NCBI GenBank assembly: GCA_003344405.1
Contig: NOWV01000033.1
Location: forward strand, 1-64,000
Direction: 5' to 3'
Length of the DNA: 64,000 nucleotides
DNA from: Trichoplax sp. H2
Taxonomy: Eukaryota > Placozoa > Uniplacotomia > Trichoplacea
Shown here: one piece after another, positions 12,596 to 23,200 of the stretch
Numbering within the stretch: the stretch's first letter is position 1
Layout of the letters: the number at the start of each line of letters is the position of its first letter
The notes under the pieces: generated by a model
The model's input: the letters and a program-made list of their open reading frames with translations, nothing else
What the model was told of the DNA's origin: nothing
Databases searched by the model: none
Program-made: the position numbers and the translations under genes

Positions 12596-13234
12596 TGTAC
12601 CCTTGCTGCGGGCATTGTATTGTATTGTACTGCACTGCAATACTTGTGACAGTTTGTTTATTATTATTTATTTATTTATTATTTTCAAGTTTACTCATGT
12701 TTACTTTTAATTTGTAACAACATATTTTTAATTCCAAAATACAGAGAAATATTTGTTGTGAAGATAATGACTGGTACAATACTGTGCAATAATGAACCAA
12801 TCAATTCATTATTGGGTGTACTGTACTGTAAACTGAAGGTATGCAGAATAAAGGAAGAGTAATCCCACGAGATTTTGAACTGCCAAAATGGGAAACATAA
12901 TTTTATATTGATTAGAAATAAATGGGACATTCCTGATAGATTGTCAAGTGCTTGGCACTTTTTGGTAGCAACAATCATTCGATTATTTGAACAATGGGCA
13001 AGATATTTGGAAAGAACTATTTCAATTTGGAATGTTTACTCATTATTGGATTATTGATAAAATTTGATGAGTAATGGCGGGATTATTCGGTAATGAATCG
13101 ATGGTTTACTGTACTGTAGTTTCGTAGCACTATCAGTTATAGAAAGGACAGCACGAGTACAATACAAAAGTGAAGAATATAAAAATGAGAGTACATTAGT
13201 ATCATCTACGATAAATTGAATTTTATTTTAATTA

Positions 13235-13320
13235 GGGACTACTCAAGAAGAAATTACTTTTCAAGCCACTTGGAGTGGGTATTTTTTCTTAGGAAATGTA
13301 ATGTTTTCTTGAGTAGTCTC
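13235..13320. repeat. Inverted repeat / foldback of about 86 bp
   Basis: The left arm GGACTACTCAAGAAGAAATT is matched by the reverse complement of the right arm, AATGTTTTCTTGAGTAGTCTC. In the middle, CCACTTGGAGTGG is itself a small inverted repeat. The whole can be drawn as a long hairpin. It may be a small foldback element or a hairpin transcript; no target-site duplication was recognised. Confidence 0.55.
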
Positions 13321-15957
13321 GATGCCTGTCAAAGCAAGTAATTAATGAAGCTTTCCTTGATCGATGGGACAGTACTGTACACTGTACTGTGTAATGATAG
13401 ATTAATAAATGATGATTCATCGTGTAATAAACAATATGCTTATTTACTATGAATTGATAATAGTGAATAACTCAAATGCCTGATATACGTTGCATTGTGG
13501 CGGGTACTAATTCTTTTCCCAAACAACGCATAGTTCAAATTTTTCAATGAATTCATCGATTTTGCTTGGAGCATTATGTTATTAAAGTTGCATTAATATG
13601 TTTGACAGTTCACCTGCAATCTGCTTCGCTACAGCAATTTAAAATGAAGAGATCTGAAAATCCGTCAAGTTTACAATCAAAATTTATTCTTTGGATCTCT
13701 ATTCACTTTCATTTGCAATAATACTCGGAGACTTATCATAAATCCGTATAGACGACAGTGTTGGTGATTTGCTTATTACTGCGCTTATGAATTACTTTAA
13801 GAACGCTGTCAGAAATGGATCTTGATAGATGAGAACGGTTGCATTGTCTTGAGTACTTCAGCTAATGAAATGAATTAAACGGCTATAAGAGTATGCTGAC
13901 TATGGGCTATACTATTATTTTTAATCAGTGATTTTAGAAGGAAAACTGTAGCCAGGCCTGTATAGACTAGAAGAGTACTTTATTATAAAAATATCACAAC
14001 TTTAACGTACACAATATGAACTTATGACTTATGTACATGAACCTAATCTGTTGTAAACAGAAATAAGGAACCAACAATTTATGATTGATAATAATATCAT
14101 ACTTAATAGAGAGTTAGTTTTCATAAAATAAGGAATAAAGTATAGCAATACATTAATTTAACCATAATTTTGATGCAATTCATATGTATAATTGCTCGTA
14201 TCATATCTAAGCTAAGCATGTTTAGTAAATAATAATGAGATTTTTCACGCAATACGTAAGAGAATTGCGTCGATATCGCTTGCAACTTGATATCAATTAA
14301 TTATACGGCAAGCTATAGTAAATTCACAATTAACTTTACGATCCATGCTGGGTTTAGGTACAATGACACATATTTGTGAGTTTTAGTAGCATTACATCTA
14401 AAATATGACTACGTAATCCAGTTGAAAACACTTAAAGCCTTACATCAATGATTGATTTGGAATCGTAAATTATATTTATTATCAAACTCGTATTTGCTAT
14501 CATGGTTTTCAAATCTATTTCAAAACTACGAGTATCTCAAGTACAATACAATCCATACGCTAACACTGTATTTCCTACATTTAAGGTTATGATTTATATC
14601 GCTTAAAATTTGCATTAAATAGCGTAGCAAATTTGGAAACTTTTCTATAGCATTATATCTTAATTTCACGAACTTTATTGATGTATCAGACAATATAAAT
14701 TCTGTTGACCTATTCGATAGGAAATAATACTTGATAGCTTTTCAATCAATTAAAATTTTTATTGGATACCGCGCCGTATTACTCAAATTATCAATATATA
14801 ACGCTTAGAAGTTATCATTATTTGTAATAAGTTCATGTAGAGATAAAATCCTGAGTTAATTTTCTAAATATGAGTCGAAACCTTTTCTGCCTTTAGTCGA
14901 TAATATAAATTCACTATCACAATAGCGTATTTAATTAAATAGGACAACTTTTATTATTTCGTTATGAAATTAGGTACGGTATGTGCGCTCTTACTTTGGC
15001 AACTAATATTGCATAATTTTTCATTAGAACATTGATACCAGCGTTCTTTCTATTACAGTTGCTGATATATAGTATCGATACGGATAAAGACGAATGAAAC
15101 GGTTGGAGGAGCTTGAGTAATAGTACGGTAACTATTTTATTTATTTACAGACATAGATTCTAATACTACTTATAACATATGGCTAAGTATCCAGATATTA
15201 TAAATTTGTGTTGTTTCACTGATATTTACTCCTATGCTTAACTCGGGATGATACGCGTTCGAAACAATTATAATGTGCGCGGCGTTACAACATAGCAAAT
15301 TTTTCTTCATTGTATGCACGGACGTATTACAGTATTATGGCGCATTAAGCTTTTTCTGTTTTCATACTTTGTACTATTTTTATTATATTTCGGGCTTTTT
15401 ATTCAGTTACAGTTCTTTGGCCAACAGCTATAGTGTGTGCTTAAACCCTAGAAATGTCACTACGTGGTTAATATCTCCACTATTGAGTGAAATGCCTACC
15501 AGTAAGATATTTCTTTCAGTCAATTTTTCTTCAGCTTGCTTTCTTCGGGTATGTACACGGATATTAAAATTGAATTACTTACCGAACTGAAATTTTGAAA
15601 ATGTAAGCAAGTTTTCAGGTTATTCTAGCATTTTTTTCTTAGTATCGGTCATAGCTCGCTAGCGCTGTATCTGAGTTTTTGTAAAAATGTCAGTTTATTC
15701 CATTTGATTATTGCGCGACTAAATGAAATGTTATGTTTACAGGTATCTTATTCAGGTATACATTAGATGATAAATATCTCTTGCATTAATAAATGATATA
15801 TATACAATCCTTGTTAGATGTCCTAGATTAACGAACCAGTGACATTTTCTATTACGCTACTAAGAAACGGTATTTACTTACTTATACTTTATTTTAATAA
15901 TTATATTGTATTGTACGATGTAATCATTGGTTATATTCAAAATAATAATTTCAGACA

Positions 15958-16518
15958 GATGCATAGAATAAATTCGGTGATGGTCCAATTGCTTCTACCA
16001 GAGTTACGACATACAACGTTATTACTACATCACGAGCTACTGCCTTATTAGCGACTGCTTCATCGCGAGTTACTACTCATCCACAAGTTACTTCGTCACG
16101 AGTTACTCCACCATAACGAATTTCGGACGGTCTTATTGGAGCTATTGGGGGAGTAATTGAAAGAAGTCTTGTACAGATAGTGATAATCTTTATATTTCTA
16201 CAGTTCGGTAGAAAGCAAGGTATGAAATACTTTTATAAGATATAAATTATATGCGGATACTGCCATATTTATTGATTACAGTAATAATTTGTCATTTTCT
16301 ATGATTAAATACAAATATTATTCGACAAAGAAGATATAAAAATGTAATGGTAGTTGAATATCTATTCCTTGAATTATTAAGCAAAGATTGCTAATATTGC
16401 TATGGTATTAGGTTGCCATAGTAAGAAAGCTGACAATCATGATTATGAAGAAATTTATCGCTTTGCTTCGATGTCACCTCCTGTAATACAGAATGAGAAA
16501 TCTATCAAATCAGTCTAG
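15958..16518 (+). pseudogene. Broken 3' end of a third A/B paralogue
   Basis: After a TTTCAG acceptor (15950-15955) the sequence encodes a Thr/Ser-rich stalk with repeats of TSRVT type, then a Gly-rich hydrophobic segment, GLIGAIGGVIERSLVQIV and IIFIFLQFGRKQ, matching the transmembrane exons of A and B and ending at a donor (16219|GTATGA). A tail-like segment at about 16426-16518 gives HDYEEIYRFASMSPPV and stops at TAG, like the A and B tails. The stalk frame has in-frame TAG and TAA stops (about 15964 and 16113), and the tail frame does not fit the phase-1 junction. I found no MNNL, EGF or FN3 exons for it upstream. It is best read as a decayed copy from tandem duplication. Confidence 0.7.
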
Positions 16519-19500
16519 AAGATTTATACTGGTAACACTAAATTAGAATGCCGATCTTTACAATATAATTTGCTAAATGATTAAATCGTATAATTATCTA
16601 AAAACAGTGAAAGTTAGATAACTTAAGCCTACAACCTTAATGCCTTAATTTACTACATCTCTGTCGACGAATACGTGATAATTTATTTCGTAAATCTAAA
16701 AATTTATGTCGGATATAACTAAGGAATTAATCGTAATAGAAGCATTCTTGAGGTTAAAGAGATTATATGAAGAAAATGAACCGATCAGTGTAAAATGTGA
16801 GACAAATAATTAACTAATACACATGTTGAATACTAATAGTTCTAATTGATTCGAGAGATTGTAGATTAGCTTACATAATCTTGGTTTGATGGCGTTTTTC
16901 TTTATTCTATAATATAATCTTTGATTTAATAAATGAAGATCTTATGCTAGCAATCTTAGAGAATGCCGTAGATATTTGAATGATCAAATATTAAATAATC
17001 GTATTACATTTGGTAGATAGTATTATCATTAACGTAACATATTATTTCAAAATTTAAATGTTTATTACAGTAGATCTTCAATATCTGAACATGATAGTAT
17101 AATTCATATTCTAACGTGCTATTGTGTGAAATAAATTCACATACTCGTCATTTTAATCACAACCCTGACAGATTATTGTTCCTTTAAATTATTCAGCTAC
17201 AGATCGACAAACATACGGGGTAGTTCTGCCAGTATGCATTTCCGGAATGGTGCAGTAATGTGGAAATCGGTAGTATAAATAACCGTTAAGAAAATTATAG
17301 GAAAGTACTGGAGTATATTATACGGTTGATCGAGATTCTAGCACTCTGCTTGACGGATTCCATCACTGATACTGTATACTATGGATTAGAGTTTAACTTA
17401 TAGTAAACACAGTTGATGATACTGTAGTAACTCTGTGGATCTTTAGAAGTGCGTTTAGGTAGTTATGAATGATTAGAACCTTGGAGTTCTGGTGAGTTAT
17501 AACGAAGCACAGTACAGATATAGGATAATATGAATACCATGATGAATACCATTGCTAATTTATTTCTTAAAGTCCTTGATACAGTATAATAGTAAGGGGA
17601 TTGAATGATTAAATGACACAATAAAATTGCTATACTGTAGATATACCAAAGTGTAGGCTTCCATGTATAAATTCTGGTGAATTTAGTAATTCAAGTAGAT
17701 ATGTATGTACGCATAGCAATGTCTTTTTGCTCTACATGTATCCCATCATTCCTATAGCGGGTTATTTATTATCTATAAGTTTACACTTTATTTATTTTTA
17801 ATTTATTCAATTCTTATGTAAAATACAGAGAAATATATTTGTTTTCTAGGCAGATATTGGTACAAATTATATACTTATCAGTTAGTTTTACTGAATTTGA
17901 TCCAAAATACGACGTCATCCATCTGCAGTATATGAGCGCCAAATACGGCATTCCTGATATTAATAATGACTTGATAATAGCAATAGATTCGGCATTCAGA
18001 AAGAACTATTTAAAGTCGAATTATTTACGCGTAGTAATTACTGTGCTAATTGTTGATAAAATTGATGAATGATAAATGATGATTATTGTACACCGATGTC
18101 ATCTTCGATAAACTAAAATAGACGTAAAAGCAAGCCGTCTTTTTGATCGATTAATTATTTAAACTAAATCAATTCATTAATAACTGATGATTCATCGCAT
18201 CATTTTAACAACATGCTTATTTATTGTTGAATGATAATAAAGAATAGCTGAAATGCTTATGTACGTTATATTGTGGCGGGTATTAAAATCTTATACAACT
18301 CATCATTCAAATATTTTCAAATGATTCATCGATCTTGCTTGGAGAACATCCAAATTATATTTAACTGTGCGCCAATTTATTGTTGACAATCAAAAAAGCT
18401 ATAAAATTGTCCTTAAAAAATCGTAAACAAGAATAGTAGTGTTTTTACAGAGTGTGTGCTATCAACTGTTTGATAATTGTTCAGCAATTTACTAATAATA
18501 AAATAAAGGGGATTTATAAGCCTGTATGGCTAGTATAACTCAAGTACGCCTATAATTACAATCCACTCTTTCGATATTTGTCTGCTATTATTGACAATAG
18601 CTCGGAGGTAAATAAGCGGGCAAAGTAGTAAGACTCCTTGGTAAAACTGCCAGTTTTCCTAATTTTACCACCATGATCGTAGCAGTTACGGTGGAGGAGT
18701 ATTGCTGAAATGATTTCAGTAGTTACTCGTCTAAAGCTTATCAAAGGTATAACCCTATATTTTAATCATATTTCTACTAAACTGGCCACGATACATTGCG
18801 TTATGTTAATAGTATGTCTCTATTCTAGGATTATACAGTAATTATATTATTATTAAAGCGGGCTAATAGATATAGCTGCCTCACATCGTCTATTCTGTTT
18901 CGATTTTCGTACACACTGTTGATTGTCATTGTTAGAATTTCAGAATCAATGTTATTAAATATGCGTATTCACAGTGCAACAGCTCATCAGCAGTGACTGG
19001 ATTTAGCTTTACAAATGAATTATTATTACAGCAGTAATGAATTGGTTGGATTTCAAAAAGAGACGTTAGATACTTTGATTAATGACGCCAAGTATCCAAG
19101 GCATAATGCCTACGAGCGTAAAACACCCATTTCTTAGGTATCCGTCGTTTGTTCTTGCATCATTCAATGATTACCAGCGCTGTTGACGATGCAATGTTTA
19201 ATGTTATGGTATTACATAGATTAGCTACGATATGAATAAGGCAGGTTAAAAGATACTGTATCTCGAGTGAACTAGAGCCGCATTTTACGAAGTTTGCATT
19301 TAACTTGACTCTCTCTTTTGATTAGTCCAGTATTCCAGTTTTCCATCCAGTGAATAATTAGCAATAGTACAGTTTAAGGTTGCACTTTGTATGTGAATTA
19401 ATCAGATGATAATTGTGCTTTCGTTGAGTGAATCAGGATTAATTTCAAATGGCACTATCTGTGAATCAGTCATTAACAAGTATACTATGGTCTAGTGAAC

Positions 19501-20220
19501 AAATTAGGAGTAGTTTAAGGCTGTACTTTGTCTGTAAATTATATCACCTATTATAAATAAACTGTGCTATGGATCCAATGAAATTGCGTATCAGTCATTT
19601 TGACACAATAAACTGAAGGTAAACGAAGGACTTTGGAAGGAGCCTTTCTCTCTCTGTTCCTATTACAGTCCATTTCTATTTGATCTGCACAGATCTTGGG
19701 TTTATATTGTCACTAAATCACTGTGAATACTTGAAAATATGGGTAAAATGAATAAATTATGTTTCATTTTTTTTGCCCGTAGCCAACAAAAATAAATGAA
19801 GCCATCGCGTACTTCCACCGCACCATCACGTGATCATGGCTGCGGACATGCGGTCGTGGTTGCTTTCCCGTCGTGAGTTGAGCGTCATAGAGAGACTGTT
19901 GACTGTGCAATGTTGTCAGTCCAGTGAGGGTGTGTTTTTAGTCATCTGTAGTACCACTTGGACGACTGTAGGCTGCGAACGTAACCATCAAGCACGTCAG
20001 TTGAAGACGCGTCCGTCGGTGTCCTGTCGCTCTTGTTGCTGACGCCATTGAAAATCTTTTCTTGCCCATTGACTCTTTCCAATATTTCCCAATTTTCTTG
20101 GCTATTGCAGCAGTTGTGTCGTTTAAAATCAGCTTTTACTTGTTGGACAAACTTAATAGTAGTATTAAATGAGCTACTAGCTTGCCATTGACCGATATTC
20201 ATATCAAACTTGGATCAACA
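16519..20220. other. Intergenic region upstream of gene B
   Basis: Apart from the second copy of the segmental duplication (17.8-18.4 kb) no feature was found until a GC-richer block at about 19790-20060, which carries an E-box palindrome and leads into the gene B start. That block probably contains the gene B promoter or 5' leader. The open frames at 17839-18072, 18556-18744, 19830-20042 and 19942-20202 have no support as genes. Confidence 0.55.
19825..19834. promoter_or_regulatory. E-box palindrome upstream of gene B
   Basis: ATCACGTGAT is a perfect palindrome around a CACGTG E-box, about 390 bases upstream of the gene B start codon in a locally GC-rich block. Gene A has a double CACGTG palindrome in its own upstream GC-richer block. 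Confidence 0.35.
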
Positions 20221-23200
20221 ATGGTAGGTAAACTTTGGAACTTGGTCTTATTGATGTTAATCGCCGGTCATCTATCTATAAATCAAGTAAGTTTTCACTG
20301 CTCAATAACGCTAATATAAATCCATTACTGGAAAAGTTGTACAACTTGAATGTACTGTATATTGTAGTGGAAGTGGATACAGAGTATCTCAATATATTCT
20401 TCATGCTACGTATACCAATACCTTTGAGGGGGGAAAAAATGAGAGAGAAAAATATTACGAAATTTCAACAATCATGAGAAAGATGAATTGTGCCTTTCGT
20501 AACATTTTGCACGATTTTTTCCTCCCCAAAATAGTCGTTGCATCCAAGCACCTACTCAGTAGATGACGATATATGTTTGTCCGTTGATACCTTTCCAAAT
20601 GGACGTCGTTGTTGACGTCAGTGAAAATGGTCATTATTACACAGGTTGAAACTTTCTATAGACAGAATGGTACTGTGCTATGACTGCGATAGATGGATAT
20701 AAATGTTGATTGAGGAGGAAATTAAAATGATTATAATCGCTCTCCTTATTTTTAATTTTCCTATCATTACTGTTTCAAGCTTTCGACAATTGAGTCATTT
20801 TATAAGCTTAAGTTGAGTGGCTTTGATTGATTGACCACCGCATGTTGTTACTACATTAAATGAAATGAAAAATTGGTGACAATACTAATGCAACAACATC
20901 AATATGGAATGAATTAATTAACACTTACCCAGCATTTTATTGGCCAACAACGGCAAATTATGGAAGAAAAATATTTCCAAGGAAATCCATGAATGATAAT
21001 ACCTTACTAGTCATTCTAATTACGGGTAATTAATGAATTAATTCATTGGACATTATGAGTAATGGCAGTTTACAAATAAGGAATGCTATCATTCCATGGA
21101 TGGTTGTCCTAGGCATGAAAACGATTGCAACTCATGATAAGATAAATTACATATTATTATTATTATTAATCCATCAATTAATCATACTCCTATGAAGGAA
21201 CTAGCTGTTGACGCATACAATGATCATGACAAGAACGAGCATAGACACTATTTCGTAATTTGAAGTCAGTTGCGATGGTGTTCTATCCTTTTGTCACAAG
21301 TGGATTAGTAAGTTCCTTTTAAATAGGATTGCAACCATCAGAACGATCTTTTATCGCTGAACACAAAAAATACGAAATTAAACTATGTTCATGGTTGAAA
21401 CCATGTACTAATCGCATCGAGAACTGACAATGTTTTCGAAAGGCAAGAGGAATAGTTTTCAAGCCAGTGCTTATTTTTTATACTCTACTGTAATTTTCTA
21501 TTTCCACTCCAGTGATGATTTAGTAAGTCACGGTACTGTATCCGTCGCATGTCAACTTTCTGATATCTATGGTAGCGGCTTGCATGGAATTTAGTCTTAA
21601 GTGTACCATCCCCATAAATGCTTTACTTGGTTGAAATGAACGACGTAAATTAAGCTAGAAAACTGGATGATGTTGCCAACTTGAGAAAGTAAAAAATGCA
21701 AACTATACGTTGTTGCCAAGTACGCAATTCGATCTTACTTGTACAATACGTGGAAAAATCGGAAGTCAGACTGCCTGTCTTAACATTTGGTACAAAAGTA
21801 AAAATAATTCTGGTTTCGAATTTACCAACTTGACATTTATCGTAGAAAGCATTCTCATTAATACAAGGCTATGAGCTTCAGCTTGAGAATCCTTTAATTA
21901 TCGCATAATAGTGATAAATATTTAATATGTTCGTTGGCCTTAAACCATCTTCATTAGTGAAGGGATAGATGCTACAACATTTTAAAATTTTAATCAAGGT
22001 TTATATTTGGAAAATTGAAGGTAATTGAGAAGTTTAGATAGAAGTCGTGTAGTGGCTGACAGCTGGTAGTATTGCAGCAATATTAATAATCTTAATCTCA
22101 ATGTGTACTGTAAGCATGAATTATCCGGAAAAATCTTGAGGTATTCTTTATATAATTATGTGCCAAACCGCGTGAGACGGTATTAGAAATCAAAATCAAG
22201 TACTGTAGTTGAAATAAAAGGATGTATCCTACCTTTCCAACTATATTAAGTTTTTTTATGCACATAGTACGGTAACTATTCTGCTAACTACGATAATTAC
22301 TAAATTTTCAACGTTGCTCTTGGTCATCAATCAAATCATGCACGTAAAATTACTATGAATGCGTTATAGTTATAATTTTAAGCGATAAGGTGATACATAC
22401 GAGTTACTTGTGAATTAATTTAAGAACATTTACAACATATATATTAGTAGACGATGATTAGTTACTGACTAAAGTAAGCCATACATATACTTTACTATTC
22501 GCTTTGATCTTTCAGGTAAATTGCCAATATTCTACTCGTGCCAGACTGATGTTAGAACTGGTCCAATATTATAATCCTAATGAAAGACTTTATGATGGAA
22601 GGAAATGCGATGTATTTTCCGCGTGCGATTACGTTTTTGAGATAGCAATTGGCACATCTGGTCGAAATAATAGTTATTACTCCCTCGTAACCAATACCTT
22701 TGAAAATGGCCAATACATTCAGTTCTCATCAGGAACAGCGCTGGCATCCAATGTTGGAAATCCAATTAGGGTTCCTATTCTTACGGCATTACCGGTAGGC
22801 TATGAAAATATCAGGATATTTGATTTCAAGTACTGTAATTATGCATAACCGATACACACAAGTGTCATTTGTTTTTGTTAATAATCTGTTACATTGCTAT
22901 AAAATTTTAGCCTTATTACCAAGTTAGTACCATCATCATTGATTGGGTATTGCTTAAAATTTGGTAGTTGATGATACAGTACTTCTCGTCAAGACAGGTA
23001 TACCGCTATTACAAATTACTTTTTAACCGTGCAGTGCAGTATTTTACTGCATTACCAAATGTATGGTAGTAGTGGTTTATTATTAGTTCAAATATTATAA
23101 CGATAGCATACTACAGTACGTGTAGCTCCTGGTCTGCTAACGATAAACAATTATAAAGAACACTAATTTATAGCATGCTCGGATTGATTACCATCACATA

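Larger units (their letters stand above)
2690..14335. repeat. Dispersed direct repeat (about 2690-2745 and 14275-14330)
   Basis: The two short stretches share ACTTGATATCAA followed by TTAAT/TTATTGTAC-like sequence and CAAGCTATAGTAAATTCA. One lies about 1 kb upstream of the gene A start codon and the other about 1.6 kb upstream of the broken third paralogue. They fit duplicated 5' flanks of tandem gene copies. The interval given spans both copies; the DNA between is not part of the repeat. Confidence 0.55.
10658..15957. other. Intergenic region between gene A and the broken third copy
   Basis: No intact gene was found. A candidate polyadenylation signal lies at 10909. Farther on there are CAGTA/TACTG palindromes (12.2-13.4 kb), a foldback at 13235-13320, and a segment at 12.7-13.6 kb that recurs at 17.8-18.4 kb. 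The open frames at 12402-12710, 12875-13057 and 15273-15590 have no domain, no splice support and no paralogue. Confidence 0.55.
12716..18390. repeat. Diverged segmental duplication (12716-13590 and 17795-18390)
   Basis: Blocks occur in the same order in both segments: AAAATACAGAGAAATAT (12736 and 17820), ATTCCTGATA (12929 and 17951), GAAAGAACTATTT (13009 and 17999), GATAAAATT(T)GATGA (13056 and 18055), TGATGATTCATCG (13408 and 18188) and TTGTGGCGGGTA (13495 and 18270), ending near ATTCATCGAT(T/C)TTGCTTGGAG (13551 and 18325). Indels between blocks are frequent, so this is an old copy. The interval spans both copies; the middle is not repeated. Confidence 0.65.

Noticed and set aside
12402-13057. 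Overlapping open frames in the segment upstream of the broken copy
   Set aside because: The same DNA in the 17.8-18.4 kb copy has indels that break the frames, so there is no coding constraint.
15273-15590. Hydrophobic open frame of 105 codons
   Set aside because: Rich in Phe, Tyr, Ser and Leu as expected from T-rich DNA; no paralogue in A or B and no splice context.
17839-18072. Open frame of 77 codons
   Set aside because: Lies in the diverged segmental duplication and is not conserved as protein in the other copy.
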